DNA of 64,000 nt from Mycobacterium sp. (lineage in GTDB: Bacteria; Actinomycetota; Actinomycetes; Mycobacteriales; Mycobacteriaceae): positions 1 through 64,000 of the forward strand of contig JAKFVT010000036.1 of assembly GCA_021732005.1 (NCBI GenBank), read 5' to 3'. The notes under the pieces were generated by a model that ran no database searches, was not told the origin of the DNA, and saw only the letters and a program-made list of their open reading frames with translations. Positions 54,705 to 63,532 of the stretch are shown piece by piece (position 1 is the first letter of the stretch; every line of letters begins with the position of its first letter). A program made the translations under genes and the position numbers.

Positions 54705-55925
54705 TCAGAAGTAGGCGTTCGCCGGGATCGGCGTGCCGTGCAACAGGTTCTGGCCGACGACCCTGGCCTTGTACGCAACCGGGTTGTGCAGGGTGATGGT
54801 GCGGATGTTGCGCCAGTGCCGGTCCAGATTGCGCTGGCGGCTGGCCGCGCTGGCCCCGCCGAGCTCGAGCAGCCGGGTGGCCGCGTCCAGTGCGACGTCG
54901 TCGAGGTGGACCTTCACCTTGGCGACCTTGAGCTGCGCCTCGGCCGCCAGGCCGGCGTCGGGCACGCCAGGAAAAGTCGGGTGCACGGAGTCCGTCGCCG
55001 CCTCGATGGCCGACGCCGCGTCCAGCACGGCCGCCCGCGCGATGTAGGCGGTGCTGGCCAGCTCGCCGAGCTGACGCTGATACAGCGGATCGTCGACCGG
55101 ACGCTCGGTCAGTGCGTGGCTGAAGCTGCGGGTGCGCGAGCGCAGCAGCTCGGCGCCGTCGTCGACGATCGACTGCAGCACACCGGCGACGACGGCGTGG
55201 ATATACAGCTGCAGCGCCGCGTACTGCACCGTCGGCACCGGCTCCGCCTCGTAGGGCGTGTCGGTCAGAACCTCGTCGGGCGCGACGTCGACGCTGGTGA
55301 ACACGGTGGTCCCGGTACCGGTCCGGCGCTGGCCGAAGCCGTCCCAGTCGTCGACCAGCCGCACGCCGTCCCGGTCGGCGGGCACGATCACGGTGGCCAC
55401 CGAGTCGTGGTCGGTGGTCGCGGTGACGGTCAGATAGTCGGCGAACAGCGTCCCGGTGCTGTAGTACTTCTCGCCGGTCAGCCGATAGCCGCCGGGCACG
55501 GGGAGCAGCCGGGTGTTGAACACCAGGCTCCCGACGGCGTTCGAGCCTTTCTCGCTGAAGGCATTGCCCACGATGTGACCGTCGGCGACCTTGGCCAGCC
55601 ACTGCCGCGACCGTTGTTCTGTGAGGCCGCGGAGCCGCTCCTCCACGAACCAGAAATGGGTTCGGAAGATGTGGGCCACAATGGGATCCGCCGCGGCTAC
55701 ATCGATCACCGTCGAAAACAGCTGACGGACAGTGAAGTTCGATCCGCCAAGCTCGGTCGGTAGCCGCAAGGTGCCGAACCTGGCCTGCTTGAGCGCGTTG
55801 ACTTGGTCAAAGGGGTTCTCGTCGTTGAGGTCTCGGTCCCTGGCACCGGATCGGATCTGGGTCAGCAGATCGTCGAACTCCGTCGTGCCGGGCAGGATGC
55901 GGTGGACAGGCTGCACTGTGGTCAT
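54705..55925 (-). CDS. DszC/SfnB-like acyl-CoA-dehydrogenase-fold flavin monooxygenase
   Basis: A 406-residue flavoprotein with the acyl-CoA dehydrogenase fold. Markers of the DszC/SfnB side rather than true dehydrogenases are the C-terminal RHWRNIRTITLHNPVAYKAR followed by VGQNLLHG, and the absence of the glutamate-bearing catalytic loop of lipid enzymes. Such enzymes use reduced flavin and oxygen to oxidise sulphur or related compounds and need a separate flavin reductase, which is not seen nearby. EKYYSTGTLFADYLTVTA is the usual middle block. It is 295 bases upstream of WS/DGAT on the same strand and divergent from the S33-type hydrolase. Confidence 0.85.
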   Translation of the reverse strand: MTTVQPVHRILPGTTEFDDLLTQIRSGARDRDLNDENPFDQVNALKQARFGTLRLPTELGGSNFTVRQLFSTVIDVAAADPIVAHIFRTHFWFVEERLRGLTEQRSRQWLAKVADGHIVGNAFSEKGSNAVGSLVFNTRLLPVPGGYRLTGEKYYSTGTLFADYLTVTATTDHDSVATVIVPADRDGVRLVDDWDGFGQRRTGTGTTVFTSVDVAPDEVLTDTPYEAEPVPTVQYAALQLYIHAVVAGVLQSIVDDGAELLRSRTRSFSHALTERPVDDPLYQRQLGELASTAYIARAAVLDAASAIEAATDSVHPTFPGVPDAGLAAEAQLKVAKVKVHLDDVALDAATRLLELGGASAASRQRNLDRHWRNIRTITLHNPVAYKARVVGQNLLHGTPIPANAYF

Positions 55926-56024
55926 GGTCTCGTTCTACGCCGGAGCCGCTCCCGCGAGCACTGCTTTGGCTCACCCCGAACCTAAGGAGCGCGCCTGCGG
56001 ATTCCATTCCCGGCGCCGGCGGGG

Positions 56025-56030
56025 CAGAAT
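56025..56030 (+). promoter_or_regulatory. Candidate -10 box before a six-codon leader ORF
   Basis: CAGAAT followed by 7 bases and an ATG at 56038. That ATG opens the short ORF described at 56038-56058. Confidence 0.3.
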
Positions 56031-56037
56031 CGACGGC

Positions 56038-56058
56038 ATGACAGGCCGGCGGCGATGA
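56038..56058 (+). other. Six-residue leader ORF overlapping the hydrolase start
   Basis: ATG at 56038 encodes MTGRRR and stops at TGA 56056-56058, which overlaps the hydrolase ATG (56055) as ATGA. Ribosomes ending here could restart on the hydrolase. No good Shine-Dalgarno sequence serves the hydrolase ATG otherwise. Confidence 0.35.
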
Positions 56059-57326
56059 CTCTGAACGAGAAGCGCCGCCGCGCCCACGACAAACTCGCCG
56101 CGCTACCCGGGGTTCGGCCGATCCGCCGCCCGATCACCGCGACCGGATCCGACGAATTCGACCTGTACTACGTGCGCACCGGCCGCAAGACCAAGCATCC
56201 GCTGGTCATCATCCCCGGTGGGCCAGGTGCGGCGTCGATCGCGCTCTACCGGGGCCTGCGCCGTCGGGCCGCCGCCGAGGGTCTCGACGTGATCATGATC
56301 GAACACCGGGGCGTCGGGATGTCGCGACACGACGACAACGGCGCCGACCTGCCGCCCGAGGCGCTGACAATCGAGCAGGTGGTCGACGACGTCGCTGCGG
56401 TGCTCGACGACGCCCAGGTGGACAGCGCCGTCATCTACGGCACGTCCTATGGCACATATATCGCCGCCGGGGTCGGGGTGCGCCACCCGTCCCGGGTGTT
56501 CGCGATGATCCTGGATTCGCCGCTGCTTGCCGGTGACGACATCGAGGTGGTTCGCCAGACCGTGCGCAGTGTGCTGTGGCACGGCCGGGAGCCCGACACC
56601 GAGGAACTGGCGGACAAGGTCCGCCGGCTGGCCGACGAGGGCGTGATGACTCCGGCCGGGGCGCAACTGGCCGCCACCGTGTACGGCTTCGGTGGTGCGC
56701 GGCTGCTGGACCGGCAGTTGGACCTGCTGCTGGCCGGCCGCAACCTGGTCTGGACCGCGATGGGGCACTTCGGGGATTTGATGGTGAACCGAAAAGCGCC
56801 GTACCGCAACGAGGCTGACCTGGTCGGACGGATCGGGTACCGCGAGCTCAACTACGCGGCCGACCCGGACGGTCTGCCGCTGGACCCGGCCGTGGCCATG
56901 CACGAGTTCGCGGCCGGCGAGTCCACGCAGTTCGAGGCTGAGCCGTTCGACCTGGTTGCGGAGATGCCGAAGTTCACCTGGCCCACCGTGGTGGTCTCCG
57001 GCGGGCGCGACCTGATCACGCCACCCGCGGTCGCCGATCGCATTGCCGAGCTGATCCCCGGCTCGGTGCTGGTGCGACTACCGACCACCGGTCACAGCGT
57101 GCTCGACACCAAGGAGCGGGCGGCGCTTCGGATCGCCGAGGCGGCAGCGATCGGCCGGATCGATACTCTGCGGGCGCAGGAGGCGGCGCTCGACGCGATG
57201 CCGAGCGTGCCCGCGGTGCGGCTGATGGTGTCGGCGTTGGCTGTGGCGGCCCGGGTCGAGGCGGTGCTGCCCGCGGCGCTCCCGCGGGTGGTGACCCGGA
57301 CTCTTCCCAAGCCTGTTACTTCGTGA
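56055..57326 (+). CDS. Alpha/beta-hydrolase, prolyl aminopeptidase (S33)-like
   Basis: A 423-residue hydrolase. The oxyanion motif is PGGPGAA (54-60, HGGPG in most relatives), the nucleophile Ser131 is in GTSYGTYIAAG, and the acid and base are in VSGGRDLITPP and TTGHSVLD. MIEHRGVGMSRHD is the family block after the oxyanion strand. It resembles S33 peptidases (proline iminopeptidase/tripeptidyl peptidase) but the substrate could equally be a small ester. There is no signal peptide. It is divergent from the DszC-like gene and its end overlaps the oppA end by 11 bases. Confidence 0.85.
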   Translation: MTLNEKRRRAHDKLAALPGVRPIRRPITATGSDEFDLYYVRTGRKTKHPLVIIPGGPGAASIALYRGLRRRAAAEGLDVIMIEHRGVGMSRHDDNGADLPPEALTIEQVVDDVAAVLDDAQVDSAVIYGTSYGTYIAAGVGVRHPSRVFAMILDSPLLAGDDIEVVRQTVRSVLWHGREPDTEELADKVRRLADEGVMTPAGAQLAATVYGFGGARLLDRQLDLLLAGRNLVWTAMGHFGDLMVNRKAPYRNEADLVGRIGYRELNYAADPDGLPLDPAVAMHEFAAGESTQFEAEPFDLVAEMPKFTWPTVVVSGGRDLITPPAVADRIAELIPGSVLVRLPTTGHSVLDTKERAALRIAEAAAIGRIDTLRAQEAALDAMPSVPAVRLMVSALAVAARVEAVLPAALPRVVTRTLPKPVTS

Positions 57327-59001
57327 ATCCGATTGCGGTGTAATTCAAGTCGCCCAAGCCCGCCGGACCGTAGTTGGCCAGGTTGCTGCGCACCGCGACA
57401 TTGCCTGCTGACTGGAACAGCGGCAGGCTGAACCCCTCGCCGAAGATCAGTTTGTCCACGTCGTTGGCCAGGCCGCGCGCCTTGTCCGGGTCGAGTTCGT
57501 TGAGCACCAATTCGACCTTGGCGTCGATATCGGGGCTGCTGATCTTGCCGAAGTTGCTCTCGGCTCCGGTGGTGTAGATCTGATTCAGGCAGCACAACGC
57601 GAAAGCGTCACCCACCCAAGAGAATTGGGCGATGTCGAAATCACCCGGGATGATGTGGTTGGTGAAGAATCCGTTACCGGGCTTGGCGTCGATCTGCAGG
57701 TTCACCCCGATCTGGGCCAGGCTGTTCTGTGCGACGAGCGCTACCTGCCTCGTGGTCTGCGCGTCGTAGAGGACGTCGCGGATGACCAGCTGTTTGCCGT
57801 CCTTCTCCCGGAACTGCCCGTTGAGCTTCCAGCCCAGCGCATCGAGTTCTTGTTTGGCCTTCTCCGGGTTGAAGGCCACCACTTCACTGTTGTCCTGGTA
57901 GCCCTTCTGGCCCGCCACGTAGACGTGGTTGTTCAACGGAACGGGCTTGTCGACCAAACCGCGTTGTGTCACATCGGCAATCGCCTGCCGGTCGATGCCC
58001 TTGGAGACGGCCAGCCGCAGCGCCTTGTCCGACAGGATGGAGCCGGGCGCGCCGTTGAAGGTGAAGTGATACCAGCTCAGGCCCGGCGACCGCCGGATCG
58101 AGATGCCCGCGGTACGCCGGGCGATCGTCAGTTCGTCCAAGGAGCCCAGGCCGGTGGCGTCGATCGTGTTGTTCTGCAGCGCAGGGAGTCTCGCCGCATC
58201 ATCGAGCACCAGGAAGGTGAACGAGTCGAGCCGCGGGGGAGTACCCCACCACTTCGGATTGCGGGTCAGCACGATGCGCTGGGCGGTGCGGTCCAGGGAC
58301 GAGACCAGAAACGGGCCTGCCGATGGTCCGGGGCCGTTGAGTTGTCCCTTGTTGAACACGTCAGGGTTGGCGGTCATGGCCTTGGGCAGCAACATGGTGT
58401 TGCCCGCGAACATCCCGCGCCATTCGGCGTAGTGCTTGGCGAAGGTGATGACGGCCTGGCGGTCATCGACACCCTTCGTGACCGAGGCGACCCGATCGCT
58501 GCCGTTGGGCGAGGCGATCGCGAAGGCCTTGTCCTTGCCGCTGGTGGCGTTGATCTGAGAGGCGATATCCTCCCAGGTGATCGGGGTCCCGTCGGACCAC
58601 ACGGCCTTGGGGTTGATGGTGTAGGTGACCACCTGAGGGTCGGTGCCGGTCAGCTCGACGCTGGTGAAGTAGTCGTTGTTGACCTTCATCGAACCGTCGG
58701 CGGCGATGACGAACGCGCGCGGCATGGTGGGCCGCAGCATCGCGCCGGTGTCGGCCTCGTTGCCGTCGATGTTCAGGGTGTTCCAGTTCGACGGGAACGA
58801 CGACAACGCCAGCCGCAGGTTGCCGCCGTTGCGCAGCGTGGCCGGGTCCTGCGGATTGATATCGCTGGTCGAGCCGAGCTCGGCGTTGCCGCCCGCGGAC
58901 GGGACGTCGCGCTTGCTGCCTGAACAGCCCGCCACCACCAGACTTGCCACGACTGCCAGCACTGCAATTCGGCCGGCGCTCCGGCGGATCGATCGGGTCA
59001 C
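57316..59001 (-). CDS. oppA: Oligopeptide ABC transporter substrate-binding lipoprotein OppA
   Basis: A 561-residue family 5 solute-binding lipoprotein (lipobox VVAGC, Cys26) that captures peptides outside the membrane. Family blocks: NGGNLRLALSSFPSNWNTLN, KAVWSDGTPITWEDI, GPFLVSSLDR, and KALRLAVSKGIDRQAIADVT. Somewhat shorter than Rv1280c (591). It is the last gene of the operon oppB-oppC-oppD-oppA, 10 bases after oppD. In M. tuberculosis Opp imports peptides including glutathione. The start is the GTG at 59001. Confidence 0.92.
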   Translation of the reverse strand: MTRSIRRSAGRIAVLAVVASLVVAGCSGSKRDVPSAGGNAELGSTSDINPQDPATLRNGGNLRLALSSFPSNWNTLNIDGNEADTGAMLRPTMPRAFVIAADGSMKVNNDYFTSVELTGTDPQVVTYTINPKAVWSDGTPITWEDIASQINATSGKDKAFAIASPNGSDRVASVTKGVDDRQAVITFAKHYAEWRGMFAGNTMLLPKAMTANPDVFNKGQLNGPGPSAGPFLVSSLDRTAQRIVLTRNPKWWGTPPRLDSFTFLVLDDAARLPALQNNTIDATGLGSLDELTIARRTAGISIRRSPGLSWYHFTFNGAPGSILSDKALRLAVSKGIDRQAIADVTQRGLVDKPVPLNNHVYVAGQKGYQDNSEVVAFNPEKAKQELDALGWKLNGQFREKDGKQLVIRDVLYDAQTTRQVALVAQNSLAQIGVNLQIDAKPGNGFFTNHIIPGDFDIAQFSWVGDAFALCCLNQIYTTGAESNFGKISSPDIDAKVELVLNELDPDKARGLANDVDKLIFGEGFSLPLFQSAGNVAVRSNLANYGPAGLGDLNYTAIGFTK

Positions 59002-59011
59002 GCCACTGATG

Positions 59012-60862
59012 CTAACGGCGAGTGGGATCCGGTTGCGGGATAGCGGCCAGCAACTTTCTGGTGTAGTCGTGCTGCGGGTTGGCGAAGATGTCGTCGGCGT
59101 CGCCGTACTCCACCATCGCGCCGCGGTACATCACGACGACGCGATGGGCGAGGTGTTTGACCACCGACAGGTCGTGAGAGACGAACAGATACGACAAATC
59201 GAACTCGCGCTGCAGGTCCAGCAGCAGGTTGATGATGCCGGCCTGGATGGACACATCCAGTGCCGATACCGGCTCGTCGAGCGCCAGGATCTTGGGCTGT
59301 AGCGCCAACGCCCGGGCGATGCCGATCCGCTGCTTCTGGCCGCCGGAGAACTCACCGGGGTAGCGGCTGGCGTCGGCGCGGCGAAGGCCGACGATCTCGA
59401 GCAGTTCGGCGACCCGCGTGTCGCTCCTGGTCTTGTCGAAACCGTTGGCGCGCAATGGTTCAGCCAGCAGCTCGAATACCGGCAGCCGGGGATCCAGGGA
59501 CGCCACCGGATCCTGGAACACCACCTGCAGATCGCGGCGCAGTTCCCGGCGCCGCGAGGTCGTCAGGGTGGCGACGTCGTTGCCGAGCACCTCGATGGAG
59601 CCGGACTCCGGCGCCGCCAGGTCGAGGATCTGGTGCAGTGTGGTGGATTTGCCGGAGCCGGATTCCCCGACGATGCCCAGGGTCTGCCCGCGCAGCAGAT
59701 CGAAGCTGAGGCCGTCGACGGCGCGAACCTCGCCGATGTTGCGGCGGAACACCACGCCCTTGGTCAGCCGGTAGGTCTTCACCAGATCGCGCACCGTGAT
59801 CACCGGCGCCGGTTCCGCGGGGTCGTCGACAGTCACCGGCTGGGTGGACACGCCGTAGATCTGCGCCGCCGTGCGGCCCGTGACCTCTTCGGTGCGGATG
59901 CACGCCGCCAGGTGGCCTGCGGACGTGGGGTGGACGGGCATCAGTGCCGGTTCTTCTGCGCGGCACTTGTCGACGGCCAGCGGGCAGCGCGGGGCGAACG
60001 GGCAGCCGGGCGGCACATCCACCAGCGAAGGCGGTGCCCCGGGAATCGGCACCAGTCGAGTTCCCTGCGGCGAATCCAGGCGTGGCACGGAGCCCAATAA
60101 TCCTGCGGTGTAAGGCATTCGACGGTCGCGATACAGTTCGTCCACCGGGGCTACCTCGACGGGCCGCCCGGCGTACATCACCAGAGCCCGATCGGCGAAC
60201 TCCGCGACCACGCCCAGGTCGTGGGTGATGATCAGCACACCCGCACCGGTGACGTCGCGGGCGGTCTTGAGTACCTCGAGAATCTGGGCCTGAACGGTCA
60301 CGTCGAGTGCCGTCGTCGGCTCGTCACAGATCAGCAGGTCCGGATCATTGGCGATCGCGATCGCGATGACCACCCGCTGGCGCTCACCGCCGGACAACTC
60401 GTGTGGAAAGGCGCGAGCCCGCCGCTCGGGCTGGGCGATGCCGACCAACTCGAGCAGTTCGACGGCCCGCTTGCGTGCCGCCTGCTTGCCGACGTCGCGG
60501 TGGTGCACTGTGATGGCCTCGGCGATCTGGTCGCCGACGGTGTAGACCGGGGTCAGCGCCGACATCGGGTCCTGGAACACCGTTCCGATGCGCCGCCCCC
60601 GGATCTTCGACATCTCGCTGTCGGACAGGCCTAGCAGCTCCCGGCCGGACAGCCGCACCGAGCCCGACACGGCGGCGTACTCCGGGAGCAGGCCGATGAC
60701 GGCCATGGCCGCCGCGGACTTGCCCGACCCGGATTCGCCGACCATCGCGACGACCTCGCCGGGACGCACCTGATAGGTCAGGCCGCGCACCGCGGTCAGG
60801 TCGTCGCCGTCGGTGGGGAAGCTGACGGCGAGGTCGGTGACCTCCAGCAGGGCCTCGCTCAT
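59012..60862 (-). CDS. oppD: Oligopeptide ABC transporter, fused ATPase OppD
   Basis: A 616-residue protein with two ATPase domains in one chain (OppD and OppF fused, as in Rv1281c, 612 residues). Domain 1: Walker [15 protein letters not shown], signature [13 protein letters not shown], Walker [13 protein letters not shown], and a [14 protein letters not shown] cysteine cluster near residue 290 that in OppD/DppD proteins holds an iron-sulphur cluster. Domain 2: Walker [15 protein letters not shown], signature [12 protein letters not shown], Walker [17 protein letters not shown] overlap with oppC. Confidence 0.94.
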   Translation of the reverse strand: MSEALLEVTDLAVSFPTDGDDLTAVRGLTYQVRPGEVVAMVGESGSGKSAAAMAVIGLLPEYAAVSGSVRLSGRELLGLSDSEMSKIRGRRIGTVFQDPMSALTPVYTVGDQIAEAITVHHRDVGKQAARKRAVELLELVGIAQPERRARAFPHELSGGERQRVVIAIAIANDPDLLICDEPTTALDVTVQAQILEVLKTARDVTGAGVLIITHDLGVVAEFADRALVMYAGRPVEVAPVDELYRDRRMPYTAGLLGSVPRLDSPQGTRLVPIPGAPPSLVDVPPGCPFAPRCPLAVDKCRAEEPALMPVHPTSAGHLAACIRTEEVTGRTAAQIYGVSTQPVTVDDPAEPAPVITVRDLVKTYRLTKGVVFRRNIGEVRAVDGLSFDLLRGQTLGIVGESGSGKSTTLHQILDLAAPESGSIEVLGNDVATLTTSRRRELRRDLQVVFQDPVASLDPRLPVFELLAEPLRANGFDKTRSDTRVAELLEIVGLRRADASRYPGEFSGGQKQRIGIARALALQPKILALDEPVSALDVSIQAGIINLLLDLQREFDLSYLFVSHDLSVVKHLAHRVVVMYRGAMVEYGDADDIFANPQHDYTRKLLAAIPQPDPTRR

Positions 60863-61788
60863 CGCTTCGTCTTCTTCTTACGGCCGCGGCGCAATGTTGC
60901 GCTGCCGGGGTCGAGCGCATCACGCAGCCCGTCGCCGGTGAGGTTGGCGCACACCAGGATCAGCACCAGAACCCCGGCGGGGAACAAGAACACCCACGGG
61001 AATGTCGTCGCCGATTTTGTGCCGTCGGCGATCAGCGTGCCGAGCGAGATATCGGGTGGCTGGATTCCGAAACCCAGGAAGCTCAGCCCGGTTTCGGCGA
61101 GGATCGCCACCGCGACATTGAGTGCGGCATCGATGATCAGGATCGAGGCCACATTCGGGATGATGTGGCGGGTGATGATGCGCCGACTCGGGACGCCCAT
61201 ATACCGTGCGGCTTGGACGAATTCGCGCTCTCGCAGGCTCATCGTGAGGCCTCGCACCATTCGCGAGCTCACCATCCAGCTGAACCCGGCCAGCAGCACG
61301 ATCAGCAAGATGACGTTGGCTGAGCTCTTGGTGATCGGCGTGAGGATCGCGATCAGGATGAACGACGGCACCACCAACAGCAGGTCCACCAACCACATCA
61401 GCGTCCGGTCCCGCCAACCGCCGAAGTAACCCGCGATGGAGCCGACGGTCGCGGCGATCCCGGTCGAGATCACCGCCACGCACACGCCGATGAGCATCGA
61501 CTTCTGCATACCGCGCAGGATCTGAGCGAACAGATCCTGCCCCAATGCGTTGGTGCCGAACCAGTGGTCGGTGCTGGGCGGGTCCTGCAGCGCATAGAAG
61601 TCGAGATCGGTGTAGGACCAGGGCAATAGCGGCGGCAGCGCGTAGCAGCCGATGAACAGCACGGCCAGGATCACCAGTGACGCCATCGCGCCCCGGTTGC
61701 GGGCGAAGCGGCGCAGCACCAGCGTTCGCCTCGAAGCGAATTCCTCGGGCTTCACACCCGAGCGGGCACTGTCGGTCGTCTCGGTCAC
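60859..61788 (-). CDS. oppC: Oligopeptide ABC transporter permease OppC
   Basis: A 309-residue permease with about six helices, an N-terminal OppC_N segment ([20 protein letters not shown]) and the ATPase-contact EAA loop in [20 protein letters not shown]. It ends with a very basic tail ([10 protein letters not shown]). The GTG at 61788 overlaps the oppB stop (GTGA), so translation follows oppB. The longer frame upstream lies inside oppB and is not used. It corresponds to Rv1282c. Confidence 0.93.
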   Translation of the reverse strand: MTETTDSARSGVKPEEFASRRTLVLRRFARNRGAMASLVILAVLFIGCYALPPLLPWSYTDLDFYALQDPPSTDHWFGTNALGQDLFAQILRGMQKSMLIGVCVAVISTGIAATVGSIAGYFGGWRDRTLMWLVDLLLVVPSFILIAILTPITKSSANVILLIVLLAGFSWMVSSRMVRGLTMSLREREFVQAARYMGVPSRRIITRHIIPNVASILIIDAALNVAVAILAETGLSFLGFGIQPPDISLGTLIADGTKSATTFPWVFLFPAGVLVLILVCANLTGDGLRDALDPGSATLRRGRKKKTKR

Positions 61789-62762
61789 GTCACCCTCACC
61801 CGGGGATCGAGCATCGCGTAGATGACGTCGGACAGCAGCCCGGCCAGCAGCACGACCGCGCCGGAGAACACCGTGATCGCCGCGACGATGTTCGTGTCCT
61901 GGGTTGCGATGCCCTGGACCACCCACTCGCCCATGCCGTGCCAGCCGAAGATCTTCTCTACGAACACCGCCCCGGTGACCAAACCCGCGACGCCGTAGGC
62001 GAACAGCGTTGCCATCGGGATCAGTGCGGTCCGCAGCCCGTGTTTGAACAACGCTCTGCGCCGGGTGAGTCCCTTGGCCCGCGCGGTGCGGATGAAGTCC
62101 TGGCCCAGCACGTCGAGCATCGCATTGCGTTGGTAGCGGCTGTAACCCGCGATCGCGCCCAGTGCCAGCGTGACCGAGGGCAGGATCAAGTGCTGCATCC
62201 GGTCGACGAACTGATTCCAGGAACCACCGACGGCGTCCGGGGAGGTCTCCCCGATGTATTCGAAAATATGCACTCCGAGAATCGAATTCACCCGCAGCGC
62301 GGCCAGGATCGCCAGGTTGGCGATGACGAACGTCGGTGTACTGATCACCAATAGCGACAGCAGAGTGATCACCCGATCGGATAATCGGTATTGCCGAATC
62401 GCCCCCCACGCGCCGACGACGACGCCGATCACGGTGCCCAGCACCGAACCGATCACCAGTAGTCGCAGGCTGACCCCGATGCGGCGGCCCAGTTCGTCGG
62501 AGACCGGCTGACCGGTGACGGTCGTGCCGAAATCACCGCGCACCGCGCCGGCCACCCAGTGGGCGTAGCGCAGCGGGATCGGCTTGTCGAGATCGAGTTC
62601 GGCGGCTTTGGCATCGATCACGGCCTGCGGCGGACGCGGATTGCGTTGCATCAGACTGTTCAACGGCGCGAACGTCAGCGACGTCAGTGTGAATGTGAGG
62701 AACGACGCCAAGGCCAGCAGCACCAGATAGTTGAGTAGCCGACGCGCCAGAAAACGCGTCAT
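61785..62762 (-). CDS. oppB: Oligopeptide ABC transporter permease OppB
   Basis: A 325-residue permease, first gene of the opp operon and the same length as I recall for Rv1283c. Six helices, the N-terminal FLARRLLNYLVLLALASFLT, and the EAA loop FIRTARAKGLTRRRALFKHG. ATG 62762; the open frame upstream reaches 63299 but runs through the divergent small lipoprotein gene and is antisense-like. A TACCCT box on the minus strand near 62801-62806 is a possible -10. Confidence 0.94.
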   Translation of the reverse strand: MTRFLARRLLNYLVLLALASFLTFTLTSLTFAPLNSLMQRNPRPPQAVIDAKAAELDLDKPIPLRYAHWVAGAVRGDFGTTVTGQPVSDELGRRIGVSLRLLVIGSVLGTVIGVVVGAWGAIRQYRLSDRVITLLSLLVISTPTFVIANLAILAALRVNSILGVHIFEYIGETSPDAVGGSWNQFVDRMQHLILPSVTLALGAIAGYSRYQRNAMLDVLGQDFIRTARAKGLTRRRALFKHGLRTALIPMATLFAYGVAGLVTGAVFVEKIFGWHGMGEWVVQGIATQDTNIVAAITVFSGAVVLLAGLLSDVIYAMLDPRVRVT

Positions 62763-62882
62763 GGGCCGCTGCCCGGCGCAGGGTGCATGCAGCACAGGGT
62801 AGGAGATGGCCGGTCGAAACGACGCCAAGACCCTTCGGGCGGGCCAGGGTTTAGCGGCGCGGGGCACGGGAAGACTGCGTGC

Positions 62883-63095
62883 GTGGACGTGAAGCAGATC
62901 ACATACCGACTGGTTCCGGCCCTGCTCGTCGCAGTGGCGCTCCCGGCACTGGCGGCATGCCAGGACAAGGGCGCCACCGTCGATCCGACCACCACCAGTC
63001 CCAGCCCGACGGCAGTGCAGACGTCGAAACCGATGCTGCCGAGTTCGTCGGTGGCGTCGGCCAGCCCGCAACCTCCGACGCCCAGCGGTGGTTAA
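62883..63095 (+). CDS. Small Ser/Pro/Thr-rich lipoprotein
   Basis: A 70-residue peptide: signal peptide with lipobox LAAC (Cys26), then a low-complexity Thr/Ser/Pro chain (TTTSPSPTAVQTSKPMLPSS) and a Gly-rich end. It has no folded domain, so after anchoring it would be a short flexible tail on the outer face. Start GTG 62883 or GTG 62889; GGGAAG lies about 9 bases before the first. It is divergent from the opp operon. No function is known to me. Confidence 0.6.
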   Translation: MDVKQITYRLVPALLVAVALPALAACQDKGATVDPTTTSPSPTAVQTSKPMLPSSSVASASPQPPTPSGG

Positions 63096-63212
63096 CGCGC
63101 ACGTCAAGCGGCTAGCAGGTTTGGGCTCACAGCTTCGGGTTAACCAATTGCCAGCGGTTTGGCAGGGGTGCCGGCCCGTGGAACTGGTCCGAGACCGATT
63201 GGAAGTGTCGAG

Positions 63213-63458
63213 ATGACGAACATCAAAACGCTGTCCGCCGTGGTCGGCGGCAGTGCGATTGTGGCCATGGGTGCACTGGGCATCGCGATGACCGAGCAAG
63301 GCAGCGGCACGATCGTGTCCGATCCCGGCACGTTCACCTCGCCAGTGACGTCCTCGATGACGACGGGGGAGACCACCAAGGAGACCGCCGTGGAGCCGAC
63401 TAAGACGCCGGAGGTCGCGTCGCCACCGGTCACCGCGACGACTCCCGAAGCGCCGTAA
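63213..63458 (+). CDS. Small exported Thr/Pro-rich protein
   Basis: An 81-residue protein. One hydrophobic segment (about 7-26, TLSAVVGGSAIVAMGALGIA) acts as signal or anchor; the rest is Thr/Pro/Glu-rich (SPVTSSMTTGETTKETAVEP). No lipobox cysteine. It is similar in build to the preceding small lipoprotein and to many short mycobacterial surface proteins. ATG 63213 has GGAAG upstream at a somewhat long distance. It lies 74 bases before canA. Confidence 0.65.
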   Translation: MTNIKTLSAVVGGSAIVAMGALGIAMTEQGSGTIVSDPGTFTSPVTSSMTTGETTKETAVEPTKTPEVASPPVTATTPEAP

Positions 63459-63519
63459 GGCCCACGGCTGACTTGTAATCAGGCTGATCGTTCGTGGTGG
63501 CCCCGGTCCCGGGCGTCGC

Positions 63520-63525
63520 TAGCAT
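63520..63525 (+). promoter_or_regulatory. Candidate -10 box of canA (leaderless)
   Basis: TAGCAT followed by 7 bases and ATG 63533; no ribosome-binding site is present between them. Confidence 0.5.
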
Positions 63526-63532
63526 CGCGACC

